From NCBI GenBank assembly GCA_021323775.1, contig JAJPKK010000248.1, positions 1-38,354 on the forward strand: DNA of 38,354 nucleotides. The letters are read 5' to 3'. How positions within the stretch are numbered: position 1 is the first letter of the stretch; each line of letters starts with the position of its first letter. The notes beneath the pieces were generated by a model that saw only the letters and a list, made by a program, of their open reading frames with translations, was not told where the DNA came from and ran no database searches. Below, piece by piece: positions 21,361-36,697 of this stretch. A program made the translations under genes and the position numbers. The stretch is from Hyphomicrobiales bacterium. Lineage in GTDB: Bacteria; Pseudomonadota; Alphaproteobacteria; Rhizobiales; Xanthobacteraceae.

Positions 21361-21778
21361 GCCCGCGTGATACCGCGGACCGACGTTTTCCGTCACAGAG
21401 GACCACGACGCCGCGCCGCCTGCGGCGCCGCCGCGGTCATGCCCTCACATCCGACAGTTCGGTTTCAGAGGCAGCGTCTGAGCTTCATTCGTCGAGGCCC
21501 AGGGTGTTCGCAATCCGTCAAAAGAGCTGGTCTTCCAACAGCTTATCTTTCAACGGGTTGCCGAACGGCCATTCCGACTGGCGAAGCTCACCGCCTGCCG
21601 CAAAAAGTGCGCGTTTTTAGCGGTGCAGCGGCATGAAGTCAAGGCATTGGACGCTGAGAAAAGCAAAATCGGAATGCAGCGCCGCAGCCTTTCGATGCGC
21701 GCGGAAATGGTGATTGTTGCGGCAGGTCGCAAGGCCATCGTTGCCATCAATTCGCGTGCCGATCGATGGGAACGCCGA

Positions 21779-21847
21779 GCGACTTTGTGGTCGCTCCGTT
21801 CGCGGCCTGACGCGATAGAAAGGTTGACGGGCGACCACAAAGGTCGC
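21779..21847. repeat. near-perfect inverted repeat of a dispersed type
   Basis: GCGACTTTGTGGTCGC (21779-21794) and GCGACCACAAAGGTCGC (21831-21847) are inverted copies differing by one base, 36 nt apart. When translated they give the GDHKGRP / GATFVVAR peptides that recur in spurious annotations of such repeats. That recognition is from memory, not a search. Confidence 0.55.
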
Positions 21848-21889
21848 CCCCATAAGTCTTAGGTTAAGGCCACGACGTTGCCACGGATT

Positions 21890-21922
21890 CCTCCCCTCCA
21901 CTTGTGGGGCCTTGAGGGGAGG
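21890..21922. repeat. CCTCCCCT...AGGGGAGG palindrome
   Basis: Perfect 8-bp arms (21890-21897 and 21915-21922) around a 17-nt loop. It is another member of the spacer palindrome class, about 200 bp downstream of rpoC. Confidence 0.55.
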
Positions 21923-22118
21923 GGTCGGGGGGTCGAGCCAGTTGGCACTGCTATGCCTTATGGCACGACCCTATCCCTCCCCCACAAGGGCGGAGGAAGT
22001 TCCGAGTGGTTCGGCCACCGCTTAACCTCACGCCAATGAGGTCGCCGCGCGCAACGGCCCCGGCTCGCGTCGCGAGCGGTTTGGAGGCGCCGCCGCAGTC
22101 ACGCGGCTGCTTACACCG

Positions 22119-26318
<4,200 letters not shown>

Positions 26319-26367
26319 CAGAGGCTCCATCTGGAGGCTTTGTGCCGGCCGGGCCGGCTCATTTGCG

Positions 26368-26397
26368 TCTGGCGACTGTTCTATCTGGCGACTGTTC
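26368..26397. repeat. 14-bp direct repeat in the rpoB-rpoC spacer
   Basis: TCTGGCGACTGTTC occurs at 26368-26381 and 26384-26397, two bases apart. Close by, at 26344-26358, is a GCCGGCCGGGCCGGC palindrome. Neither has a following T run, so read-through into rpoC is expected. Confidence 0.6.
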
Positions 26398-26479
26398 GAC
26401 GGCGGTATTCTTAAGCCCGATTTTGGGTCAGCGTGGCGCCGCGGCGATTTCGCCGCGGCCCAGGCGGGGACCAGCCGTT

Positions 26480-30604
<4,125 letters not shown>

Positions 30605-30745
30605 CGTGGCCTCTTTACTTCCTCCGGACTCCCCTCCCTAGCCTGCCTCGGTTGCGGGCGAAGGTAGAGAGGAGCGGCCGGCGCCTTCCGGCGAACCGTC
30701 GGAGGTCTGAACCTCGAAGGCCCTGCCCGGAAGAGAAAACAACAC

Positions 30746-30767
30746 GGCGGAAGGAATAATTTCCGCC
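30746..30767 (-). promoter_or_regulatory. leader hairpin upstream of rpoB, possible attenuator
   Basis: On the minus strand GGCGGAA-ATTATTCC-TTCCGCC forms a perfect 7-bp stem and is followed by GTGTTGTTTTCTCTT. It sits between the candidate promoter and the rpoB start. The T-rich tail is not continuous, so partial termination is possible but unproven. Confidence 0.4.
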
Positions 30768-30868
30768 TTTTCGGGACCGATCCCGCCGACGCAGACACAT
30801 GAGGAGCAGGGATTCGGCTACTCTCAACGTCTTGTACGCTCAAGCATGCTGTGATTATTCAAAGCCAT

Positions 30869-30896
30869 ATATAGGCGTCCGTTTACCCATCGCCAA
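30869..30896 (-). promoter_or_regulatory. candidate rpoBC promoter
   Basis: Minus strand: TTGGCG (30896-30891), a 16-nt spacer, and CTATAT (30874-30869). The -10 matches the CTATAT form often seen in alphaproteobacteria and the -35 matches TTGACA in four of six positions. It would give a leader of about 250 nt before rpoB. Confidence 0.4.
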
Positions 30897-30991
30897 AGCT
30901 CGACCGCCTCTCTTCGGCCCGTCCATGTTTTCCCCGCAAGTGGCAGGGTCGAGACGAAGCCGCAAGCGCACGCACCACCTTGCACTACCCG

Positions 30992-31023
30992 CCCTGCCCT
31001 CCCGGCTTATCGGAAGGGCAGGG
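30992..31023. repeat. CCCTGCCCT...AGGGCAGGG palindrome after rplL
   Basis: Perfect 9-bp arms (30992-31000 and 31015-31023) around a 14-nt loop. On the minus strand it lies 66 bp after the rplL stop. There is no T run after it in that direction, so it is not an obvious terminator. It may instead stabilise the 3' end of the rplL message. Confidence 0.55.
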
Positions 31024-31088
31024 AGGAGATTTTTGCGCAAATTCCTCCCATGTGTGGGCTTGGGCAAAAGCAGAATTTGACCAGAGTG

Positions 31089-31466
31089 CTACTTGAGTTC
31101 CACCTTGGCGCCTGCCTTCTCGAGCTGGGCCTTGACCTTTTCGGCCTCTTCCTTGGACACGCCTTCCTTAACGTTCTTAGGCGCGCCTTCGACGAGATCC
31201 TTTGCTTCCTTGAGGCCCAATCCGGTAAGCGCCCGAACTTCCTTGATGACCTCGATCTTCTTGTCCCCAGCCGCCGCCAGCACGACGGTAAACTCGGTCT
31301 TTTCCTCAACCGGGGCCGCAGCCGCCGCGGCGCCCCCGGGCGCCGCAACCGCGACCGCGGCCGCCGCCGAGACCCCCCATTTCTCTTCCAAAAGCTTCGC
31401 CAGCTCCGCGGCCTCCAGCACGGTGAGGCTGGAAAGTTGGTCCACCAGTTTCGACAAGTCAGCCAT
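31089..31466 (-). CDS. rplL: 50S ribosomal protein L7/L12
   Basis: A 125-residue stalk protein, present as multiple dimers that recruit translational GTPases. The N-terminal dimer domain ([28 protein letters not shown]), an alanine-rich hinge (residues about 34-52) and the C-terminal factor-binding domain ([33 protein letters not shown]) are complete. GAAGGA precedes the ATG. It lies 88 bp after rplJ; the palindrome in that spacer may help set its excess over L10. Confidence 0.98.
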   Translation of the reverse strand: MADLSKLVDQLSSLTVLEAAELAKLLEEKWGVSAAAAVAVAAPGGAAAAAAPVEEKTEFTVVLAAAGDKKIEVIKEVRALTGLGLKEAKDLVEGAPKNVKEGVSKEEAEKVKAQLEKAGAKVELK

Positions 31467-31510
31467 CTTATTGCTTTCCTTCAGGTTCGAACTTTAACGA
31501 GACTGCCCAC

Positions 31511-31551
31511 CCTTCCCTTCCCCGCGAGCGGGGGAGGGTCAGGGAGAGGGC
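31511..31551. repeat. palindromic repeat in the rplJ-rplL spacer
   Basis: The spacer reads CCCTTCCC...GGGGGAGGG...GGGAGAGGG with a central CCCCGC-GA-GCGGGG (31520-31533). It lies directly after the rplJ stop and belongs to the same GC palindrome class as the other spacers. Confidence 0.5.
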
Positions 31552-31554
31552 CCG

Positions 31555-32073
31555 TCAGGCGGCTTCACCCTTATCGGCATAGGCCTGAACCACCCTCGCC
31601 AGCTTCGCGGCCGGGGCATTGACAAGCTGCGCAATCTTAGTGGCGGGCGCCTGGATAAGGCCGACCAGCTTGGCGCGCAGTTCGTCAAGCGACGGCAGCG
31701 CGGCGAGCGCCTTGATGCCATCGGGGTTCAGGGCGGTCTTGCCCATTGCTCCGCCCAGGATAACGAACTTGTCGTTAGCCTTTGCGAAGTCTGAGGCGAC
31801 CTTCGGCGCAGCCACGGGATCGCCCGAATAGGCGATCACGGTCGGCCCCTTGAGGAGGGGCGCGACCACGGCCGCGTCGGTGCCGTCAAGAGCGATCTTG
31901 GCAAGACGGTTCTTGGCGACCTTCACCTTCGCGCCGGCCTGCTTCATCTGCATGCGCAGCTTCTGCATTTCGGCAACCGTGAGGCCGGCATAGTGAGCCA
32001 CAATCACGACGCTCGAGGCTTTGAAAACCTCATTCAACTCCGTGACGAGCTCTTTTTTTGCCGCTCGATCCAC
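31555..32073 (-). CDS. rplJ: 50S ribosomal protein L10
   Basis: A 172-residue L10, the base of the stalk that holds the L7/L12 dimers and, in other bacteria, represses its own mRNA. It contains [22 protein letters not shown], the basic segment [14 protein letters not shown], and a C-terminal helix for L12 binding ([19 protein letters not shown]). The start codon is GTG at 32073, with GGAGAGA just upstream; no ATG fits. It is preceded by a long leader with an L10-type fold. Confidence 0.96.
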   Translation of the reverse strand: MDRAAKKELVTELNEVFKASSVVIVAHYAGLTVAEMQKLRMQMKQAGAKVKVAKNRLAKIALDGTDAAVVAPLLKGPTVIAYSGDPVAAPKVASDFAKANDKFVILGGAMGKTALNPDGIKALAALPSLDELRAKLVGLIQAPATKIAQLVNAPAAKLARVVQAYADKGEAA

Positions 32074-32088
32074 TTGCTCTCTCCGGTT

Positions 32089-32149
32089 GGCGGCATTCGT
32101 CCCTCCGGGGTTAAGTGCTCAATCCCGGACGTCTGGGCTTAAAGCCGCC
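32089..32149 (-). promoter_or_regulatory. putative L10 leader (autoregulatory mRNA structure) for rplJL
   Basis: On the minus strand three nested helices can form just before rplJ. The outer helix is GGCGGC (32149-32144) with GCCGCC (32094-32089). The middle is CGTCC (32131-32127) with GGACG (32102-32098). The inner is a GGG/CCC stem closing a loop containing TTGAGCACTTAA. The internal loops between helices are consistent with the L10(L12)4-binding leader known in other bacteria. The assignment rests on position and fold, not on a covariance match. Confidence 0.5.
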
Positions 32150-32584
32150 GGTTTACGATCTTCTGCACCGCCTCGAGCTCCCGCGCTGTCCTCGCGTGTG
32201 CGGGGAAAGCAGGGCTGGCGGTACAGCGCTCCTCGCGCCCTGCCCCCTTGAGCCGACGCCGTCGTGGAAAGCGAGCGCCGCCAAGGTCTTTAAGGTTCGA
32301 ACCGTAGCGGGGTTGCCCCCGAAACCGATCTTCACCCGTCTGTGCAGGCACCACGCTTAAGTCATTGCCTAAGCTGTGAGAATTAAGCCCTCGCGTGTGC
32401 TCGAACACCTGCAGTCTTGGACAGGACGCCACCCTCCTCCTCACCCATCCCGCAGGGAAGAGCAGGGAGGCGGATGGCCACGCCGCCTTCATTGCAACAA
32501 ACGGAAGCCCTCTCACCTTCCTTTTCAGACTGATCCGGCCGGATATCTGATAAGGAAAAAGTTCCTGACCGCCGATCTCGCTAG

Positions 32585-32603
32585 AAAACGCGCGAAAGCG
32601 CGC
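32585..32603 (-). terminator. probable terminator after rplA
   Basis: On the minus strand GCGCG-CTTT-CGCGC is followed by GTTTTC, a short GC stem with a U run, about 190 bp past the rplA stop. It would separate the rplKA message from rplJL. Confidence 0.4.
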
Positions 32604-32789
32604 CGGCACCTGATGCTCGGCGCGCAAGTGCACCGTTATTTAGCGGCTCGGCGCGCTGCTGCCAAGTGGTTTTTATGTTTTTTTTGCGGCGGCGCCGGTA
32701 GCTACCCGCTTTCAGCATGGCCCGCCTGGTCTGAGCCGGGCCGCACCGCCGCCGGCGCGCCGCGGTCCCGCTTCCTGATGCGCTATGCG

Positions 32790-33506
32790 CTAATGCGCCG
32801 CGGTGCTGCTGCCCGTCATCACACTCGCCGGCTCTATCTTCACGCCGGGCCCCATGGTGGAGGAGATGGCGATCCGGTTGATGAATTGGCCCTTGGCGCC
32901 TTGTGGCTTTGCTTTCTGCACCGCATCCGCGAACGCCCTGATGTTTTCCACGAGCTTGTCTGCCGGAAACGAAGCTTTGCCGACGCCGGCATGGACGATC
33001 CCAGCCTTCTCGACGCGAAATTCGACAGCGCCGCCCTTTGAGGCCTTAACGGCCGCGGTCACGTCCATGGTCACGGTGCCAACCTTGGGGTTAGGCATCA
33101 TGCCGCGGGGCCCAAGCACCTTGCCGAGCCGCCCCACCAGCGGCATGAGGTCGGGCGTCGCAATGCAGCGGTCGAAATCGATGTTGCCTGAGTTGACGCG
33201 TTCGACCAGGTCCTCGGCGCCAACCACGTCGGCGCCTGCAGCCCGCGCCTCATCGGCCTTGGCGCCGCGGGCGAAGACCGCAACTCTCACGGTGCGGCCG
33301 GTGCCGTTCGGAAGGGATACGACCCCGCGAACCATCTGGTCGGCATGGCGGGGATCGACCCCGAGATTCATGGCGATTTCGATGGTCTCGTCGAATTTCG
33401 CCCTGGCCCGGTCCTTGATCATCTTCACGGCTTCATCGAGGGGGTAGAGCTTTGCCCTGTCGATGCCCTCGCGGGCCTTCAAGACGCGCTTCCCGTGGCT
33501 CGCCAT
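32790..33506 (-). CDS. rplA: 50S ribosomal protein L1
   Basis: A 238-residue protein of the L1 stalk that moves E-site tRNA and, in other bacteria, represses rplKA translation. It contains [58 protein letters not shown] and the C-terminal [14 protein letters not shown]. Length is slightly above the usual 230. GGGAG precedes the ATG. It lies 6 bp after rplK. Confidence 0.97.
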   Translation of the reverse strand: MASHGKRVLKAREGIDRAKLYPLDEAVKMIKDRARAKFDETIEIAMNLGVDPRHADQMVRGVVSLPNGTGRTVRVAVFARGAKADEARAAGADVVGAEDLVERVNSGNIDFDRCIATPDLMPLVGRLGKVLGPRGMMPNPKVGTVTMDVTAAVKASKGGAVEFRVEKAGIVHAGVGKASFPADKLVENIRAFADAVQKAKPQGAKGQFINRIAISSTMGPGVKIEPASVMTGSSTAAH

Positions 33507-33512
33507 GGCAGC

Positions 33513-33941
33513 TTACTCCCTCACCTCAAGACCCATCGAACGGGCCGAGCCTTCGATCATCCGCATTGCGGACTCGATGGTGTCGCAGTTGAGATCCTTC
33601 ATCTTCTGCTCGGCGATTTCCTTCACCTGCGCCTTCGTGACGACACCCGCCCTTTCGCGACCCGGAGCCTTGGCGCCGGACTGGAGGTTCGCTGCTTTCT
33701 TCAAAAAGTAAGAGACCGGCGGCGTCTTCATCTCGAAGGTGAAGGAACGGTCGGCGTAGAAGGTGATGACGACCGGAATCGGCGAGCCTTTCTCAAGCTT
33801 CTGGGTTTGGGCGTTGAAGGACTTGCAAAACTCCATGATGTTGAGGCCGCGCTGACCGAGCGCGGGTCCGATCGGCGGCGACGGGTTGGCGGAACCCGCC
33901 GGCACCTGCAATTTCACGTAGCCGGTGATTTTCTTTGCCAT
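33513..33941 (-). CDS. rplK: 50S ribosomal protein L11
   Basis: A 142-residue L11 of the GTPase-associated centre, needed for RelA activation and the thiostrepton site. It reads [40 protein letters not shown], and [14 protein letters not shown]; the proline-rich N-terminal domain is intact. The start at 33941 has GGGAG upstream; a start two codons earlier is rejected on family length. Confidence 0.97.
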   Translation of the reverse strand: MAKKITGYVKLQVPAGSANPSPPIGPALGQRGLNIMEFCKSFNAQTQKLEKGSPIPVVITFYADRSFTFEMKTPPVSYFLKKAANLQSGAKAPGRERAGVVTKAQVKEIAEQKMKDLNCDTIESAMRMIEGSARSMGLEVRE

Positions 33942-33977
33942 GACCAACTCCCTGCGGCACGCTCCCTCGGACCGCAG

Positions 33978-34020
33978 AGGCGTCCCGCCCGCAATTTTTT
34001 CTCATGCCGGCGGGACGCCT
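33978..34020. repeat. 12-bp perfect hairpin upstream of rplK
   Basis: AGGCGTCCCGCC (33978-33989) pairs with GGCGGGACGCCT (34009-34020) around a 19-nt loop containing a T6 run (plus strand). The core GCGTCCCGCC is shared with the 1341-1357 hairpin. It would lie in the 5' leader of the rplK message. Confidence 0.65.
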
Positions 34021-34103
34021 GCGCTCTCAGGGGTGCCGGGCTCGTGGTGCGGCTCAAACGAGCGGCGGCAACCGCCCGTCGCCTCCCACAACAACACTAA
34101 GAC

Positions 34104-34125
34104 TCGGCAGGTTACGACCTGCCGA
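34104..34125. repeat. 9-bp hairpin with a 4-nt loop in the nusG-rplK spacer
   Basis: TCGGCAGGT-TACG-ACCTGCCGA is a perfect 9-bp stem. On the minus strand it is followed by GTCTTAGTGTTGTTGTGG, T/G-rich without a solid T run. It may be a weak terminator or a processing site between nusG and rplK. Confidence 0.55.
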
Positions 34126-34206
34126 CTCCCGCCGCTCCGACAGCCGGGACGCGGCGGCAATCGCGTCACTTAACCGCAATTACGCCGGATGCAAGAACTT
34201 TCTTGC

Positions 34207-34737
34207 TCACGTCTTCTCGACCTGGCCGAATTCGAGCTCGACCGGTGTGGCGCGGCCGAAGATCGACACCGCGACCTTGAGCCGCGAGCGCGCCTCATCA
34301 ACCTCCTCCACGACGCCATTGAAGGAGGCGAACGGTCCATCCGACACGCGCACCTGCTCGCCGACCTCGAATGAAACTGACGGCTTCGGCCGCTCGATGC
34401 CCTCCTGCACCTGGTGCAGGATGCGCTCTGCCTCGGCATCCGAGATGGGCGTCGGCTTGTTATCTGCGCCCAGGAAGCCCGTGACTTTCGGGGTGTTCTT
34501 GATGAGGTGGAAAGCCTCGTCAGTGAGGTCCATTTTCGCCAGCACATAGCCGGGAAAGAACTTGCGCTCGGCATCAACTTTCCGCCCGCGGCGCACCTCG
34601 ACGACCTTCTCCTTCGGCACCATCACCTCTTCAAACAGATCCGACAGGCCGCGTTGCTTGGCCTGCTCGCGGATCGATTCCGCGACCTTGTTTTCGAAGT
34701 TCGAATAGGCGTGGATGATGTACCAGCGCTTGGCCAT
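34207..34737 (-). CDS. nusG: transcription termination/antitermination factor NusG
   Basis: A 176-residue NusG that binds RNA polymerase beta' and links it to Rho or ribosomal S10. The NGN domain reads [23 protein letters not shown] and KKFFPGYVL-like (here [22 protein letters not shown]) and TPKVTGFLG. The KOW domain reads [19 protein letters not shown]. The ATG at 34737 matches the family start MAKRWY; eight extra upstream residues are rejected. It lies 197 bp after secE, a longer gap than usual. Confidence 0.97.
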   Translation of the reverse strand: MAKRWYIIHAYSNFENKVAESIREQAKQRGLSDLFEEVMVPKEKVVEVRRGRKVDAERKFFPGYVLAKMDLTDEAFHLIKNTPKVTGFLGADNKPTPISDAEAERILHQVQEGIERPKPSVSFEVGEQVRVSDGPFASFNGVVEEVDEARSRLKVAVSIFGRATPVELEFGQVEKT

Positions 34738-34855
34738 GGCCGTTGTTCCCACGGTTTTCATTCAACCGACGATGCCCAGCAAAAGAATCGCCTGGCGAAT
34801 CACGCGATCTGCCAACAAGACGAATACGCCCGCACGTGCCGCGAACATGGACACC

Positions 34856-34904
34856 GCCCCCTCCCTGCCCTCCCCCGCAGGGCGGCGGAGGGCAGGGAGG
34901 GGGC
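34856..34904. repeat. 18-bp perfect hairpin between secE and nusG
   Basis: The arms 34856-34873 and 34887-34904 pair without mismatch (core CCTCCCTGCCCTCC / GGAGGGCAGGGAGG) around the loop CCCGCAGGGCGGC. It is the strongest stem in the window and sits in an operonic spacer, 30 bp past the secE stop. Confidence 0.75.
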
Positions 34905-34934
34905 TGACCACGTCTATGTCCATGAATGGTCCAT

Positions 34935-35132
34935 TCAACGCCCGATGCCGAGCACGAACGTCACGCCCATCCGGATGATCTGATCCGAGACCAGGAAGAA
35001 CAAGCCCGCAGCCGCCGCGAACACGAACACCATGATTGTCGTGACGGTCGTCTCACGCCGGCTCGGCCAAGTGACCTTGGCGACTTCCTGGCGCACTTCC
35101 TGCAAGAATTTGAAGGGGCTGATTTTTGCCAT
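34935..35132 (-). CDS. secE: preprotein translocase subunit SecE
   Basis: A 65-residue single-membrane-span subunit that clamps SecY. The amphipathic helix FKFLQEVRQEVAKVTWPSRRET, with the invariant KVTWPSR motif, precedes a hydrophobic segment (TIMVFVFAAAAGLFFLVSD). The length is that of the short alphaproteobacterial form. It is the first gene of the cluster in transcription order. The tRNA-Trp often found just upstream in related bacteria is not seen here. Confidence 0.97.
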   Translation of the reverse strand: MAKISPFKFLQEVRQEVAKVTWPSRRETTVTTIMVFVFAAAAGLFFLVSDQIIRMGVTFVLGIGR

Positions 35133-35504
35133 TACCTCGATCCCGATCGTACCGGTTGCAGTTCCCTTCCGAATTCCCTTCCGATTCTTGCGCCTCCACC
35201 GCGCCGGCGATCCAGGTTGCCGCGAGAACGTGAGGGAAGCCGCACACCCCCGCTCTTGCCCAATCCTCGACGGATGAGACCGCTCGCCGGCCCGCTTGTG
35301 GGGGATACGAACGCCGCGGAAGTCCGAAACCGGGCCGCAGGCGTTCGACCTACCTAGTCCCTGCCGCTGCTAAAATCAAGTCGCGACCCGGACCGTGGTT
35401 CCGCTTCCAGAGCGGGTTCCGATGAGAGGGAAGCCAGTCGCCAGCCGCTTGCCGGATGACGGCAACGATGCCACAACGCGGCGAGCAATCGGAGAGGGCC
35501 GTCC
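35133..35504. other. 372-bp divergent spacer between secE and the amidohydrolase gene
   Basis: No gene is seen. It should contain promoters in both directions. A candidate for secE is given separately. A 12-bp tandem pair, TTCCCTTCCGAA/TTCCCTTCCGAT (35162-35185), lies about 30 bp upstream of the secE start. I found no tRNA. Confidence 0.45.
35352..35380 (-). promoter_or_regulatory. candidate secE promoter
   Basis: Minus strand: CTTGAT with TTGATT at 35379-35374, a 16-nt spacer, and CTAGGT at 35357-35352. The -35 is close to the alphaproteobacterial CTTGAC and the -10 matches CTATAT in four of six positions. It would give a leader of about 215 nt. Confidence 0.3.
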
Positions 35505-36506
35505 ATGCGCACTGTCGCCATCGAAGAGCATTTCACGGTTCCGGCGCTGACCAGCCGGATCGATCCGGCCGCAATCAGCCGCCGCGGATTCCGGAAGCGA
35601 ACGCTGCCGCCAGGCGGCCCCAATCCGCTTGAGCTGCTTCCCGAGATTGGCGAGCGGCGCCTGCAGTCGATGGACGAGGCCGGCATTACAGTGCAGGTGC
35701 TCTCAAATACCGGCCCCGGCCCCGATCTCGTTCCTGGTCCCGGCGGTCTCGCGATGAGCCGCGAGATCAACGATCACCTCGCGGCAGCCATCGCCCGCCA
35801 TCCCGATCGTTTCGCAGGTTTCGCCACGCTGCCGATGCAAGACCCGGACGCGGCCGCGAACGAGCTTAAGCGCGCCGTGAAGGAGCTTGGCTTCCTGGGC
35901 GCGCTCATCAACGGCACGACCAATGGCCGCTTTCTCGACCACCCAAGCTACGACGGTCTCTTGGCCGCGGCTGTCGAGCTTGACGTGCCGATCTATGTCC
36001 ATCCGCACCTGCCGCCGGAGCCCGTGCGACAGGCCTATTTCTCCGATCTGCCGGCAGGTCCCGCGCGCGTGCTGGAGACGGCCGGCTGGGGCTGGCATTC
36101 GGAGACCGCGATCCACGTGCTGCGCATGGCGATTGCCGGAACGCTGGACCGCCATCCGCGGCTCAAGCTGATCATCGGCCACATGGGCGAAATGCTGCCG
36201 ATGATGCTGGCGCGGGTCGATGAGGTCTTCGCCCTCGATATCGACCATCTGAAGCGGCCGGTCAGCCGCGCCATCCTTGATCAGGTGTGGCTCACCACGA
36301 GCGGAATTTTCACCGAGCCGCCGTTCCTGGCGGCGCTCCTGACCTTCGGCATCGACCGCATCATCTTCTCGGTCGACTATCCCTATGCGCCCAACGCCAG
36401 GGGCCGCGCCTTCCTGGACCGCCTCTCCCTCGCGCCGGACGACATGACGAAGCTCACCCACGGAAATGCAGATGCGTTGCTGAGGCTGAACGCCGTGGCG
36501 AAGTAA
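35505..36506 (+). CDS. amidohydrolase-2 family protein (aromatic-acid decarboxylase-like)
   Basis: A 333-residue cytoplasmic metal-dependent TIM-barrel enzyme of the ACMSD / gamma-resorcylate decarboxylase branch. The N-terminus carries E7-E-H9 (IEEHF), then H166 and H168 in YVHPHLP, H226 in IIGHMGE, and D291 in FSVDYPYA. These correspond to the metal ligands (Glu, His, His, Asp) and the catalytic His of that branch, so the enzyme should be active. The substrate cannot be read from the sequence; a hydroxybenzoate-type decarboxylation or a related hydrolysis is likely. A GGAGAGG site lies about 10 nt before the ATG. It is followed at 191 bp by a class II aldolase-like gene on the same strand. 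Confidence 0.85.
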   Translation: MRTVAIEEHFTVPALTSRIDPAAISRRGFRKRTLPPGGPNPLELLPEIGERRLQSMDEAGITVQVLSNTGPGPDLVPGPGGLAMSREINDHLAAAIARHPDRFAGFATLPMQDPDAAANELKRAVKELGFLGALINGTTNGRFLDHPSYDGLLAAAVELDVPIYVHPHLPPEPVRQAYFSDLPAGPARVLETAGWGWHSETAIHVLRMAIAGTLDRHPRLKLIIGHMGEMLPMMLARVDEVFALDIDHLKRPVSRAILDQVWLTTSGIFTEPPFLAALLTFGIDRIIFSVDYPYAPNARGRAFLDRLSLAPDDMTKLTHGNADALLRLNAVAK

Positions 36507-36697
36507 AGGCGCGACGGTCGGCAGGGCGGGGCCCTCGCCGGCGCCTTTGCCCACCCTGCACCCTTTATGACGTTCGCAGGCGGCCGGGCGCGGCGTCAGG
36601 CATGATGGCGCTGCCCCTTGGGGCAGTGCGCACATGGCTTTGGAGAAGACCTCGCAGGGCTCTCCTTTCAGGCGAAGCAACAAGGATGCTCGTTTCA

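Larger units (their letters stand above)
21213..22118. other. 906-bp non-coding spacer between rpoC and rpsL
   Basis: I see no convincing gene here. Open frames at 21617-21901 are short, overlap on both strands and translate to repeat-like peptides (GATFVVARQPF one way, GDHKGRPHKS the other). The spacer holds several palindromes (21332-21360, 21598-21623, 21779-21847, 21890-21922, 22063-22077). It should contain the rpoBC 3' end and the str promoter, but neither is clear. A CTTGAC at 21272-21277 on the minus strand lacks a matching -10. Confidence 0.5.
30605..31088. other. 484-bp spacer and leader between rplL and rpoB
   Basis: No gene is seen. In transcription order (descending coordinates) it holds a CCCTGCCCT palindrome (30992-31023), a candidate promoter (30869-30896), a 7-bp hairpin with a following T-rich stretch (30746-30767), and a weak CCTCCCTAG... 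palindrome near 30640-30680. This fits a partly independent rpoBC transcription unit. Confidence 0.5.
32074..32789. other. 716-bp spacer between rplA and rplJ
   Basis: No gene is seen; frames across it lack a plausible start or family match. In transcription order it holds an intrinsic-terminator-like hairpin (32585-32603), an AT-richer stretch (about 32480-32700) where an rplJL promoter might lie, a weak CCCTCC...GGGAGG palindrome (about 32431-32470), and the putative L10 leader (32089-32149). Confidence 0.5.

Noticed and set aside
21617-21901. Open frames on both strands inside the rpoC-rpsL spacer
   Set aside because: Short, mutually overlapping, no ribosome-binding site, and the peptides come from an inverted repeat.
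35133-35504. tRNA-Trp or a second tuf gene upstream of secE, as in many relatives
   Set aside because: No cloverleaf arms or EF-Tu motifs were found; the region leads directly to a divergent amidohydrolase gene.
36287-36697. Longer class II aldolase frame starting at 36287
   Set aside because: It overlaps the amidohydrolase coding sequence in another frame, and the aldolase family start fits the ATG at 36698.
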